Counted from the stretch's first letter, positions 9,383 to 19,329 are shown. The stretch is DNA of 34,660 nt from Deferrisomatales bacterium (GCA_029211085.1 JARGFW010000030.1:1-34660); one strand, 5' to 3'. Notes: generated by a model from the sequence alone, not told the origin. Numbers and translations: made by a program.

Positions 9383-12184
9383 TCAAGGCTGGCCGGTGGC
9401 GGTAATCTTGCGCCGCCGGGGCGCCTTCTTGGGGGCAGGGGAGTCGCCGTCCGGGGCCGGGGCCTCGGGCTCTGCGGGTTCCGCCGGCGCCTTGCGGGCG
9501 CGGGTAACGCGCGGGGCCGGCTTCTTCTTGGCGACCGGTACTCCGGCCTCGTCGGCGGCTTTGGCCTCCGGCTCCTCTGGTGGGGGCTTGGCTCGGCTGC
9601 GCGGTTTGCGGGGTTTCTTGGCCGGTTTCGTTTCCGCCACGGGGGTTTCGACGCTCCCGGTGTCGGCGGGTGCCGGCTGCCCGGCTGGCGCTGGCTCGGC
9701 CGTGGCTGCCGCGGTTGCTGCCGCGGCCTTGGGTTTCCGGGGCCGGCGGGTGCGCGTGGCCTTCGCTGTCGGGGGCGGCTCTTCGGCCGCGGGCGCGACG
9801 ATCGGCGTCGCTGCTTCCGGGGCGGCGGCTGCCGGGGCAACGGTGGCTTCGGCCAAAGGCGTCGCTGGGGCTTCCGGCAACGCCCCCTGGGCAGTTCTCG
9901 GCTTGCGGCGCCGTTTGCGGCGGGAGCGTTTGGGTGCCTCGGTGGTCGGTGAACCGTCCGCGCCTGAGGCGGCAGCCTCTGCGGCCGGCGCTTCCGTCGC
10001 CTCCAACTCGTCGGTGTCGGTCGCCGGCTGTTGCTGCGCATCCAGCGCTTGGCTGTCCTCGCCCTTTTCGGGCTGTACAGCACTCCCGCCTCCCACGCGG
10101 GGCTGCACCTGCTCCTCCGTGGGCTGTTGCCGCGCCTGCGCCTCCTGCGCCTGTGGCACTCGCCCCTCCGTTGGCAGCGGCACGCTGCTCACCGGGCTCC
10201 CGCTCTCGCCGGTGCGGCCCGTGGCCCGTTTGCGGCGCTGCCGGCGCTTGGACGCCGCCGAAAGGGGCCGGGGTTGGCTGTTGGTTGCCAGTTCCGCGGC
10301 CTCGGCATCGGCTTCGGCGGCGGCGATCTCGGCGGCGCTGTATCCCGAGCCCCCCGCCGGGAACCGTGTCTCTTTGCCCTCCTCCGCTGGGGTGTTGTCC
10401 TCCACCCCGTCCCGGTTGCCGTTGCCGCGCCCGCGGCGGCGCCTGCGGCGCCGCTTCTTGCCCGGCTCCCGGGCGGCTTCTTCGGCACCGCTGGCCGAGC
10501 CAGCCACCACCTGTACCTGCTCCGTCGTCTCCGGCTCCGTGTCCGGCTCCGTGTCCGGCTCCGTGTCCGGCTCCGCGGGGACCTCGATGGCTTCCGCCGG
10601 CTCCTCGTCCACCAGGGGGTAGAGGGAGGGGCGGCGGGGGCGCTGGGGCAGGTCGGGCAACCCCTGGGGCGCCAGCAGTCGGGCCCGGTTGAAGCCCTCG
10701 GGCAGGTCGGTTTCCACCTCGGAGCGGTCCTTGGCACGGTACTCCAGGTAGAACTGGTTGGCCGACAGCGCCTCTTCGGCGAACACCAGAATCTCGGTGC
10801 CGAAGCGCGACTCCAGGTCCATCAGTTTGGTGCGGTGGCGGTTCTGGAGCAGGGTGGCCACCGGCCCCGGCACTCCCACCAGCACCTGGCGCACCGCGCC
10901 CTTGCGGGGCAACCGCAGCTGCACCCGCCGCAGCACCGACAGCGCCGAGCTCTCCGGGGTGCGGATGGTCCCCAACCCGCTGCACGCCGGGCAGGGCTGG
11001 ATGGCGCCGGCCCGAGCTACGCCCTTGATGCGCTGGCGCGACAACTCCAGCAGACCAAACTTGGAGATGGTGCCGGTGTCGGTGCGGGCCTTGTCTTCCT
11101 TCAGCGCCTTCTGCAGCACCTTGCGCACCTCGCTGCGGTTCTTGGCCGGGCGCATGTCGATGAAGTCGATGACGATGAGCCCCCCCATGTCGCGCAGGCG
11201 CAACTGCCGGGCGGCCTCTTCCGCCGCCTCCTTGTTGGCGATGAACGCGGTCTCTTCGATGTCCTTGCCGGAGGTGGTCCTCCCGGAGTTTACATCGATG
11301 CTCACCAGCGCTTCGGTCTGCTCGATGACCAGTGAACCCCCGGACGGCAGGGGTACCTTCTTGGCGTAGATCGACGCGATCTGGTCCTCCAGATTGTGTT
11401 TGGAGAACAGGGGGGACTGCCCCTGGTAGAGCTTCAGGCGCTTCGAGTGCACCGGCATCACAGCCTTGAAGAACGCTTCGACCTGCCGGTACATGTCTTC
11501 GTTGTCGATCAGCACCTCCTCGATCGCCGGGGTGAAGTAGTCGCGCAGGGTGCGGATGACGATGTCGGTCTCTTCGTAGAGCAGGGCCGGGGCCTTTTCC
11601 TGCTTGTCGCGGGCTTGTATGGTCTCCCACAGCCGCAGCAGATAGCCTGCGTCGCGGGTGAGTTCCTGTTTGGTGCGCCCCTCGGCGGCGGTGCGGGCGA
11701 TGTAGCCCATCTCCTCCGGGATGCCACTGCCGTCGAGGATCTGGCGCAGTTGTTTGCGGGTCGCCTCGTCGTCGATCCGGCGCGACACACCCCGCTTGCT
11801 CACCAAGGGCATCAGCACGAAGTGGCGCCCGGGCAAGCTCACGTAGGTGGTCAGCGCGGCACCCTTGTTGCCGATCTCGCCCTTCTTCACCTGCACCAAC
11901 AGATCCTGCCCCTTGCGCAGGCTGTCCACGTCGCGCTTGTCGCCGCGGAAGTACTGGGGGTGGATGTCGGGGGCGGCGAGGAAGCCGTTGCGCTCCCGGC
12001 CGTAGTCCACGAACACGGCATCGAGGCTGGCGATGATCTTGACGATGCGGGCCTTGTAGATGTTCCCTTCGATCTGTTCCTGCTGGGCCGTCTCGATGGA
12101 GAGTTCCTCCAGGCGGCCATCGGCCACGATGGCGATGCGGCTCTCCTCGTCGTTGACGACGTTGACGAGCATGGACTTGGACAT
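9383..12184 (-). CDS. rne: Ribonuclease E/G family endoribonuclease with long basic tail
   Basis: This enzyme cleaves single-stranded RNA in mRNA decay and in rRNA and tRNA processing. The catalytic half is well conserved. It has an S1-like region (residues 35-115, IYKARIVKIIASLDAVFVDYG), then catalytic D297 in SIDVNSG and D343 in IDFIDM, and a zinc-link motif CPAC at 398-401 that bridges dimers. Residues after about 500 form a roughly 430-residue low-complexity tail rich in Ala, Pro, Glu, Lys and Arg, with a block KKRRRRRRRGRG and an EPDT tandem repeat. Such tails act as disordered RNA- and partner-binding scaffolds in RNase E. Total length is 933. The ATG has TGAGGA upstream. It is transcribed divergently from the CCA-adding enzyme and leads the serA-hisZ-purA group. 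Confidence 0.92.
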   Translation of the reverse strand: MSKSMLVNVVNDEESRIAIVADGRLEELSIETAQQEQIEGNIYKARIVKIIASLDAVFVDYGRERNGFLAAPDIHPQYFRGDKRDVDSLRKGQDLLVQVKKGEIGNKGAALTTYVSLPGRHFVLMPLVSKRGVSRRIDDEATRKQLRQILDGSGIPEEMGYIARTAAEGRTKQELTRDAGYLLRLWETIQARDKQEKAPALLYEETDIVIRTLRDYFTPAIEEVLIDNEDMYRQVEAFFKAVMPVHSKRLKLYQGQSPLFSKHNLEDQIASIYAKKVPLPSGGSLVIEQTEALVSIDVNSGRTTSGKDIEETAFIANKEAAEEAARQLRLRDMGGLIVIDFIDMRPAKNRSEVRKVLQKALKEDKARTDTGTISKFGLLELSRQRIKGVARAGAIQPCPACSGLGTIRTPESSALSVLRRVQLRLPRKGAVRQVLVGVPGPVATLLQNRHRTKLMDLESRFGTEILVFAEEALSANQFYLEYRAKDRSEVETDLPEGFNRARLLAPQGLPDLPQRPRRPSLYPLVDEEPAEAIEVPAEPDTEPDTEPDTEPETTEQVQVVAGSASGAEEAAREPGKKRRRRRRRGRGNGNRDGVEDNTPAEEGKETRFPAGGSGYSAAEIAAAEADAEAAELATNSQPRPLSAASKRRQRRKRATGRTGESGSPVSSVPLPTEGRVPQAQEAQARQQPTEEQVQPRVGGGSAVQPEKGEDSQALDAQQQPATDTDELEATEAPAAEAAASGADGSPTTEAPKRSRRKRRRKPRTAQGALPEAPATPLAEATVAPAAAAPEAATPIVAPAAEEPPPTAKATRTRRPRKPKAAAATAAATAEPAPAGQPAPADTGSVETPVAETKPAKKPRKPRSRAKPPPEEPEAKAADEAGVPVAKKKPAPRVTRARKAPAEPAEPEAPAPDGDSPAPKKAPRRRKITATGQP
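10533..10576. repeat. 12-bp tandem repeat inside rne (EPDT units)
   Basis: Three exact copies of GGCTCCGTGTCC (plus strand) plus a partial fourth encode EPDT repeats in the acidic part of the RNase E tail. The repeat keeps the frame, so unit number could vary between strains without disrupting the gene. Confidence 0.8.
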
Positions 12185-12201
12185 GTAATCCTCAGATGGA
12201 T

Positions 12202-12245
12202 CGCGCCGCGGCGCGGGTGGGTTCCGTAAACAATCGCCCTATATA
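12202..12245. promoter_or_regulatory. Divergent promoter region of rne and cca
   Basis: The spacer between two divergent genes contains the palindrome CTATATAG, whose TATATA (12240-12245) can serve as a -10 element on either strand. The -35 elements are weak. On the rne side the predicted leader contains the perfect palindrome CGCGCCGCGGCGCG (12202-12215), close to the ribosome binding site. RNase E genes are often autoregulated through leader structures, but this is only inference here. Confidence 0.4.
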
Positions 12246-12275
12246 GCAGATTTGTGATCCTGGGAGAAGCAACGG

Positions 12276-13730
12276 ATGCCCGAGGTACTGCGACCGGAAG
12301 GGTTGAAGAAGCGACTGGAGACACTGCCCGGCCTCGCGGCGGCGCGCGCAGCACTGGCCGCCGCCGGTGTCGGGAGCGCCTGGCTGGTGGGAGGCGCGGT
12401 GCGCGATGCGGCCCGCGGCGTTCTGCGCCCCGCCGGTGACCTGGATCTCGATCTGGCCCTGCCCGGCGACGGGCGGGACGCCGCGCGACGCATCGCCGCG
12501 ACCCTGGGCGGCAGCGCCTTTCCCCTGGACGAGGAACAGGGGGCGTGGCGGGTGGTGGCGGGGGAGCCCGCCACGGTGGACGTGGTTCCCCTGCGCGCCG
12601 CGACCGTCGAAGAGGACCTGGCGGGGCGCGACCTCACCGTGAACGCCGTGGCCTGGGAGTTGTTCGGAGACGGTGCGGTGCTGGACCCCCTGGGAGGGCT
12701 CGCCGACCTCGCCCGGGGGCGGGCCCGGTTGTGTTCCCCCGGAGTCCTGGAAGCGGACCCGGTGCGGGTGCTGCGGGTGTACCGCTTTGCCGCCACCCTG
12801 GCCCTGGAGTTGCCCCCGGAGGTGGTCGTCGCCGTGGCTGCGGCGGCGGAGGCGTTGCCCCGCATGCCCCGAGAACGGGTGCGCGACGAGCTGTTTGCGA
12901 CCCTCGACAGCGGGCGCGGAGCCTGGGCCCTGGGAGCCATGGCCGACCACGGGGTGCTCGCGCAGTTGGTGCCCGGGTTCGACGCCTGGAAGGGCTTCGA
13001 CCAGGGGGAGTACCACCGCTACGACCTGGCCGAGCACGCCCTGCGCACCGTGGCTACCGCCGAGGAACTGGCCTGGCATCCAGGACGCTTCCCGTTTCTC
13101 GCTCCAGCGGAACCGCTGGCGGAGCACCTGTCGGAACCCCTGGAGGCCGGGGTGACCCGCCGGGCCCTGCTGCTGTGGGTGGCCCTGCTCCACGACGTGG
13201 CCAAGCCCGCCACGGTGCGGCCCGACGGCGATCGGCTGCGCTTTCTCGGCCACGAGGTGCAGGGCGGCCAGGAGGTGTACCGCCTGCTTCGGGGCCTGCG
13301 GCTGGGGGGGCGTACGGCCCGGGCGGGCCAGCGCCTGGTGGCAGCGCACCTGCGCCTGTTCCAGCTGGCGCAGCAGGAGCCGCCCACCCCCCGGGCCCGG
13401 CTGCGCTACCTCAAGGATCTGCGCCGCGAGGTGCCCGAGGCCCTGCTGCTGGCCCTGGCCGACGAGTGGGCCACCGGCCCGGAGCGGCCGGCGTGGCCCC
13501 GGGTAAGCGTCACAGCGGGACAGATGCTGACCCAGTACTGGCAGCGGCGTCACGCGGCGCCGGTGGCGCCCCTGCTGCGGGGCCGCGACCTGTTGGCCCT
13601 GGGGCTCGCCCCGGGGCCCCGGGTGGGGGCGATCCTGCGCGCGGTGGAGGCCCAGGAGCGGCTCGGCCGGGTGGGCGACCGGGCCCAGGCCCTGGAGCTG
13701 GCCCGGGCCCTCGTCGCCGAGGCGGGGTGA
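12276..13730 (+). CDS. cca: CCA tRNA nucleotidyltransferase / poly(A) polymerase family protein
   Basis: Class II nucleotidyltransferases of this family add or repair the CCA end of tRNAs or polyadenylate RNA. The head domain shows VGGAVRD (38-44), the metal-binding DLDLDL (catalytic Asp near 57 and 59), RDLTVNAVAW (118-127), and DPLGGLADLARGRARL followed by ADPVRVLRVYRFAATL, the motif C region that binds nucleotide. The brace region includes PRERVRDEL. An HD-domain-like segment with LLHDVAKPATV lies near residue 305, as in HD-containing bacterial CCA enzymes. Length is 484 residues. The ATG has GGGAGA 9 bases upstream. Both tRNAs in this window already encode CCA, so a repair role is likely. 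Distinguishing CCA from A-adding or poly(A) activity is not possible from motifs alone. Confidence 0.88.
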   Translation: MPEVLRPEGLKKRLETLPGLAAARAALAAAGVGSAWLVGGAVRDAARGVLRPAGDLDLDLALPGDGRDAARRIAATLGGSAFPLDEEQGAWRVVAGEPATVDVVPLRAATVEEDLAGRDLTVNAVAWELFGDGAVLDPLGGLADLARGRARLCSPGVLEADPVRVLRVYRFAATLALELPPEVVVAVAAAAEALPRMPRERVRDELFATLDSGRGAWALGAMADHGVLAQLVPGFDAWKGFDQGEYHRYDLAEHALRTVATAEELAWHPGRFPFLAPAEPLAEHLSEPLEAGVTRRALLLWVALLHDVAKPATVRPDGDRLRFLGHEVQGGQEVYRLLRGLRLGGRTARAGQRLVAAHLRLFQLAQQEPPTPRARLRYLKDLRREVPEALLLALADEWATGPERPAWPRVSVTAGQMLTQYWQRRHAAPVAPLLRGRDLLALGLAPGPRVGAILRAVEAQERLGRVGDRAQALELARALVAEAG

Positions 13731-13798
13731 CGGGCGAACCAGCCGCGCTCCCCCGGGGGGCCCGGGCGACCCACCTGCCCCCCGAGGAGGAACCGCGC

Positions 13799-14539
13799 AT
13801 GGGCCATCGTCCGATTCTGAAACCGCTGCTGCTGGCGCTGGTGCCTGCGCCAGGACCAGGTCACCGCTATCGCCGAGGGCGAGCTGGGGGTGAGCCGGGG
13901 GTCCTTCAACGGGGTGCGGTTCAGCATGCTCCACGCCGATCCGGACTCCACTGCCTGGGAGTACTGTTCCCTGCAGGGGCCGGGCACCACCGACGAGTGC
14001 TTCCGATACAGGCCCACGAGTACGACATCCACATGCCCCCGGGGGGACCTCCTGCCCGGTGACCCCTATGCAGTGCTCTCCAAGGACATCCAGACGGGAA
14101 CCTACGTGGGTACCGCCAAAGTGCGCGGGACCCTGTGCCATCGCCCGGCGTTCACGGCGGCGAACGCCGACTTCAGGTCTGGGTGGAGGCCGGCTGGCGA
14201 TCCAGTACTTCAACGGGCCGGCGAGCGAGGGGCACCGGGGTTTCCGAAGAGCAGCGGGCGTACGCCCAGGAACTGCGGTTGAAACAGATGGAGCTGGAGT
14301 TCGAGAAGGAACAGCAGCGGAGCCAGCAGCAGCACGAGCTGCAGATGCAGAAGAGCCAGCACCGCCACCAGGAGAAGCTGCAGAGCGAGCGCAATAGCCG
14401 CTACTACCGGGGTAGCACCCGTTCCCGCGGGGCGAGCCGGTACCGGTACTCGGGAGGGGGCTCGAGGCCGGGCAGGTTACAGCCCTGGGTCGGAAGAAAC
14501 ACGAGGGAGGGCCGTCGCGGCGGCCCTCCCTTGCGTTGA
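13799..14539 (+). pseudogene. Decayed gene for a secreted/lipoprotein-like protein with charged C-terminal helix
   Basis: A start with GAGGAGG upstream (ATG 13799) opens a signal-like MGHRPILKPLLLALV, but the plausible protein then jumps frames. From about 13845 the frame +1 relative to it reads RQDQVTAIAEGELGVSRG and SFNGVRFSMLHADPDSTAWE. Near 14010 another frame reads QAHEYDIHMPPG, then DPYAVLSKDIQTGTYVG returns. RLAIQYFNGPASEG appears near 14200 in a third frame. EEQRAYAQELRLKQMELEFE onward (14250-14400) is in the original frame and forms a Gln- and Glu-rich helix. At least three or four frameshifts are needed to join these pieces. It is either a true pseudogene or an error-rich patch; flanking genes are intact. 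Family unknown. Confidence 0.6.
14505..14535. terminator. Bidirectional terminator between convergent genes
   Basis: GGGAGGGCC (14505-14513) pairs perfectly with GGCCCTCCC (14522-14530) around an 8-base loop. On the plus strand it is followed by TTGCGTT, on the minus strand by TCGTGTTTCTT. It separates the decayed plus-strand gene from the minus-strand DUF481 gene. Confidence 0.7.
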
Positions 14540-14601
14540 TGGGCAGGGGTGGCCGGGGTGGAGGCCGGCGGGCCCTCCCGCGTCCCTTTGCCGGCCCAGG
14601 G

Positions 14602-15348
14602 TCAGAAGTCGATCACCAGGGAGGTCAGGAAGGTGGTGTCGGTGTACTTGGCGTCGCCTGCCGGCCGGTTCTGGTAGTTGACGAGGTAGCTGAGCCCCAG
14701 GGACAGTTTGTCGCTGAGCTTGGCTTCCAGGGCGGTCTCCGAGTTGGCGAAGTACACGTCGGTGTCGTCGAACGAGACGGCAACATCGGCGTTCTGCTTG
14801 AACTTGAGGTTCGCGGTGATCTGCCAGGTGTAGTTGCCCTCGGCCTTGCCTGCGGCGTAGGACTCCGTGTCGTCGGCGGGTTCCGGGACCGCGTGCAGGT
14901 CCTCCTGGACGTAGAGCACCGACAGCAAACCCTTCAAGGTGTGGACGTCGGTCTTGAGGAAGTCGTAGCCGGCGCCGGGACCGACCGTAACCCGCATGTC
15001 GTACCCGGAGAAGGTGTCCTTCAGGTAGTCGGCGGCGGCGAAAGCGAACAGCCGGTCGGTGAGTGCCCGCTCGTAGCGCGCCCCCGCGAACCAGCGGCTG
15101 GAGGTGATGTCGCCCCCGGTCGCGCCGTAGAGGCCCTTGGCGTTGGCGAAGTACCGGTTGGGGGTGGCATCGGCAGAGGCCTCGATCTTGCCGGCGAAGG
15201 TCTGGGTGTCGGTGTTGCCGTTGGTCTGCACGTAGGAGATTTCCGAGCGGGCCTTCCACTCGGTTCCCGCGCCTCCCGCCGCCGCGGCCGGGCCGCCGCA
15301 CACCGCCGCCAGTCCCCCCAGTCCGAGGATCCAAATCACCCTTCGCAT
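14602..15348 (-). CDS. DUF481 family (YdiY-like) outer-membrane beta-barrel protein
   Basis: This 248-residue protein has a signal peptide (MRRVIWILGLGGLAAVCGGP, cleavage after AAA near residue 24). The alternating polar/hydrophobic strands are typical of an outer-membrane barrel. Characteristic DUF481 phrases are SEISYVQTNGNTDTQTFAGK, NAKGLYG, RWFAGARYERALTDRLFAF, VGPGAGYDFL and LGLSYLVNYQNRP. It ends in SLVIDF with a terminal Phe, the usual barrel-assembly signal. The substrate is unknown; the family includes E. coli YdiY. The ATG has GAGAGGAG upstream. It stands alone, convergent with the decayed gene and divergent from tRNA-Gly. Confidence 0.88.
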   Translation of the reverse strand: MRRVIWILGLGGLAAVCGGPAAAAGGAGTEWKARSEISYVQTNGNTDTQTFAGKIEASADATPNRYFANAKGLYGATGGDITSSRWFAGARYERALTDRLFAFAAADYLKDTFSGYDMRVTVGPGAGYDFLKTDVHTLKGLLSVLYVQEDLHAVPEPADDTESYAAGKAEGNYTWQITANLKFKQNADVAVSFDDTDVYFANSETALEAKLSDKLSLGLSYLVNYQNRPAGDAKYTDTTFLTSLVIDF

Positions 15349-15549
15349 GTCCGACTCCTCTCTTTCTGCACAGGGGCGCGGTGCCCACTGCGGTGCGCCC
15401 GGGAAAGGCCGACCAGTATAGGTGCGGCAACGGATCGGTCAAGTCGCGGGGCGGCGGGGAGTGGCGAGGGCCCGTCGGCGATCAGGCCTCCCGTCCACAA
15501 TGCGGTTAACGGCAACCGGGCGACTCCCAACAACGGCGTCCACTTCCCG
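15349..15549. other. Spacer between DUF481 gene and tRNA-Gly
   Basis: No coding potential was recognised. I found no convincing sigma-70 promoter upstream of the tRNA-Gly in this stretch, in contrast to tRNA-Lys. Confidence 0.4.
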
Positions 15550-15625
15550 GCGGGCGCAACTCAGTTGGTAGAGTATCAGCTTCCCAAACGGAGGGTCGCC
15601 GGTTCGAATCCGGTCGCCCGCTCCA
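15550..15625 (+). tRNA. tRNA-Gly (anticodon CCC), mismatched anticodon stem
   Basis: The acceptor stem (GCGGGCG/CGCCCGC), D stem (ACTC/GAGT), T stem and TTCGAAT loop, and encoded CCA are intact. The anticodon loop TTCCCAA gives CCC. The anticodon stem is abnormal: TCAGC (15576-15580) faces ACGGA (15588-15592), so the 29-41 pair is A-G and the 31-39 pair is C-A. Position 8 is C instead of the near-universal T. The two halves each look like those of normal tRNA-Gly genes with different stems. It may be a working variant, a chimera or a tRNA pseudogene. A weak 5-bp hairpin (GCCCT/AGGGC, 15631-15647) follows. Confidence 0.75.
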
Positions 15626-15988
15626 GAACGGCCCTGCTTTCAAGGGCTTATCCATTTTGCAGCCCCTATTGGGCCCCATGCTTCCGCGAAACCCGCGGGC
15701 CGGGTGTCCCGGTAGGGGATTTTCGTCGGGTTCTTCCCATCCCAAGCGGGCGCGGATTCGCGCCGCGTGTTCCACCGGGGGCGCCACGGGCGCCCGTGCA
15801 CGGCGCGGACCATGGGGCGGGGGCCGCGCCTCGCCAACGGCTCCCGTCGTGACAGGACGGGTCGGTGGCCGGTGATCCCCACCGCAGTGGCCGAGATGCG
15901 TGGCACCCCGGCCCTTGACGATCGCAGACAGGCGCCGGTATTTTCCCGTACCGAGCGCGGCTATTGCGTCGTCCCCCGGAGCAGTCCC
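15626..15988. other. Spacer between tRNA-Gly and histidine kinase gene
   Basis: I see no gene. The plus-strand frame of the kinase is open back to 15767, but its Arg- and Pro-rich translation has no domain character and precedes a good promoter. The sequence just after the tRNA 3' end is less GC-rich and could mark an old integration boundary; that is speculation. Confidence 0.4.
15915..15944 (+). promoter_or_regulatory. Sigma-70 promoter for the kinase-regulator pair
   Basis: TTGACG (15915-15920) is followed after 18 bases by TATTTT (15939-15944). Transcription would begin near 15951, which supports the TTG start at 15989 over upstream start codons. Confidence 0.6.
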
Positions 15989-17950
15989 TTGGTCATTCCC
16001 CGCTGGTTCAGAGACCTCAGTCTTCGCCGCAAGCTGATCGTGATGGTGCTGCCCCTCGCACTGGTGCCCCCGGTCCTGGTGGGTGCCGTGGTCGGGACCG
16101 TCGCGTCCCAGGAGGCCTTCTCGGGCGTGACCCGTGCAAGCCGGGATGATCTCGACCACCTGGCTTCGTTCACCTTGGACCTGCTGCAGGCCCACCACGA
16201 ACAGTTCCAGGTGTACCAGGAGGACAAACGGCGCACCATCCGCGAGGACCTGGCGTCCCTGGTGAACTTCGCCGTGGGGGTGGTGGAGGCCCAGCACCGG
16301 GCGTACCGGGAGGGACGGATCACCCGGGACGAGGCGCGGCGGCTCGCGGCCGAGGCGATTCGCAAGTCCAGCGTGGGGCGCTCCGGGTACGCCTACGCGA
16401 TGACCAGTTCCGGACTGTTGGTCGCCCACCTCGCCCGGGAGGGCGAGGTCATCCTCGACGAGCGCGACCCGGACGGCCGGCCGTTCATCCGGCAGATGTG
16501 CGAGGAGGCGGTGGCGGCGCCACCCGGGGCCGTGCTGCACACGGTGTACCCCTGGCAGAACCCGCTCTTCGGCGATACGGCGCCGCGCACCAAGAGCGTG
16601 GCGTTCCGCTACTTCGCGCCGTGGGACTGGATCGTCGCCGCCGGCAGCTATCTGGACGAGACCTACGAGGACGTCGCCTTCGAGCGGCGCAGCTTCGAGG
16701 CGCTCAAGGCCAAGGTGGAGGCGAAGCGGGTGGGCCAGACCGGGTACATCTACGCGATCGACGCCACCGGGACGGCGGTGGTCCACCCGTTTCGCGAAGG
16801 GGAGAACCTGGCGGACGAGACGGACGACGCAGGTCGGCCGTTCATCCGTGAGATGCTGGCAAACAAGTCGGGTTGGATCCGCTACCCGTGGCAGAACGCG
16901 ACCGACGCGGCGGGGCGCATGAAACTGGTGCGCTACGTGCACTTCGAGCCGTGGGACTGGGTGGTGGCCGTGGGTTCCTACGAGAACGAGTTCTTCGCCC
17001 AGGCCGCTTCGATTCGCAGCCGGGTTACCCGCACCACCGTGCTTCTCACCACCGCTACCGGCCTGGCGGCGATGCTGTTGCTGGTGTTCGCGTCCAGGGC
17101 CTTCACCAACCCGATCGAACGCATGACCGGGGTGATCCGGCGGGTGCGGGGCGGTGCCCTGAACGAGCGGATGGAGGTGGCGCGTTCGGACGAGCTCGGT
17201 GAACTCGGCGCGGCCTACGACCACATGATCGAGATCGTGCGGGAGCATCGCGCCATGGAGCAGGAGTTGGCCCAGCAGGGGAAGATGGCGTCCCTGGGAG
17301 TCCTGAGCTCCACCGTGGCCCACGAGATCAACAACCCCCTGGGCATCATGCTCGGTTACGCCGCGTTCCTGGAAAAGAAGCTCTCCCCCGACGACCCCAA
17401 CCACGCCTACGTGGTGAGCATCCGGCGGGAGTGCCAGCGCAGCAAGAAGATCGTCCAGGATCTGTTGGGCTATGCCCGGGTGTCCCGGCCGGTGTTCGCG
17501 CCGGTGGACGTGAACGACCTGCTCGCCCGCATCGCTGAGTTCGCCCGCAATCACGTGGAGATGGCGGCGGTGGAGATGGTGACGCGGTTCGACCCCCAGG
17601 TGCCCTGCGTCGAGGCAGACGGGGATCAGTTGCGCCAAATCGCGTTGAACCTGATGCTGAACGCCGGCGCGGCGATGGAACGGGGTGGCACGCTGACCAT
17701 CGAGACCCACGCCGAGCCCGGGGGCCGGGTGCGGATGGTCTTCCAGGACACCGGTGCCGGCATGAGCGAGGAGGTGCGTGAGAAGATGTTCGATGCGTTC
17801 TTCACCACCCGAGCCCGGGGCAGTGGGCTCGGCCTGGCGATCACGCGCCAGATCGTCGAACGGCACCGGGGCACCATCGAGGTGGAGACGGAAGTGGGGC
17901 GGGGCACCCGCATCACCGTGACGTTGCCGGTCGTCCACGAGGAGTTCTAG
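15989..17950 (+). CDS. Double-Cache sensor histidine kinase
   Basis: This is a membrane sensor kinase of 653 residues if the TTG at 15989 is used (GGAG 7 bases upstream, promoter just before). An N-terminal membrane helix (LIVMVLPLALVPPVLVGAVV) precedes an extracytoplasmic region of about 300 residues. That region holds two similar Cache-type units: GYAYAMTSSGLLVAH ... RPFIRQM ... YFAPWDWIVAAGSY and GYIYAIDATGTAVVH ... RPFIREM ... HFEPWDWVVAVGSY. A second membrane helix lies near residues 345-370, followed by HAMP. The HisKA H-box STVAHEINNPLG has H445, and the HATPase has NLMLNAGAAM, DTGAGM and GSGLGLAI. Cache units of this type commonly bind small carboxylates or amino acids. Its stop directly abuts the regulator start, so the two form one operon. 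Confidence 0.93.
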   Translation: MVIPRWFRDLSLRRKLIVMVLPLALVPPVLVGAVVGTVASQEAFSGVTRASRDDLDHLASFTLDLLQAHHEQFQVYQEDKRRTIREDLASLVNFAVGVVEAQHRAYREGRITRDEARRLAAEAIRKSSVGRSGYAYAMTSSGLLVAHLAREGEVILDERDPDGRPFIRQMCEEAVAAPPGAVLHTVYPWQNPLFGDTAPRTKSVAFRYFAPWDWIVAAGSYLDETYEDVAFERRSFEALKAKVEAKRVGQTGYIYAIDATGTAVVHPFREGENLADETDDAGRPFIREMLANKSGWIRYPWQNATDAAGRMKLVRYVHFEPWDWVVAVGSYENEFFAQAASIRSRVTRTTVLLTTATGLAAMLLLVFASRAFTNPIERMTGVIRRVRGGALNERMEVARSDELGELGAAYDHMIEIVREHRAMEQELAQQGKMASLGVLSSTVAHEINNPLGIMLGYAAFLEKKLSPDDPNHAYVVSIRRECQRSKKIVQDLLGYARVSRPVFAPVDVNDLLARIAEFARNHVEMAAVEMVTRFDPQVPCVEADGDQLRQIALNLMLNAGAAMERGGTLTIETHAEPGGRVRMVFQDTGAGMSEEVREKMFDAFFTTRARGSGLGLAITRQIVERHRGTIEVETEVGRGTRITVTLPVVHEEF

Positions 17951-19324
<1,374 letters not shown>

Positions 19325-19329
19325 CCACT

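Noticed and set aside
10533-10576. CRISPR-like repeats
   Set aside because: The 12-bp units are directly adjacent with no spacers and keep a coding frame (EPDT); no CRISPR array or cas gene was seen in the window.
9204-11630. 808-codon minus-strand frame rich in Gly, Ala and Arg
   Set aside because: A frame-shifted shadow of rne and its low-complexity tail; the true frame carries all catalytic motifs.
12192-14213. 673-codon minus-strand frame over cca
   Set aside because: Antisense to a gene with clear nucleotidyltransferase motifs; no promoter, ribosome binding site or domain of its own.
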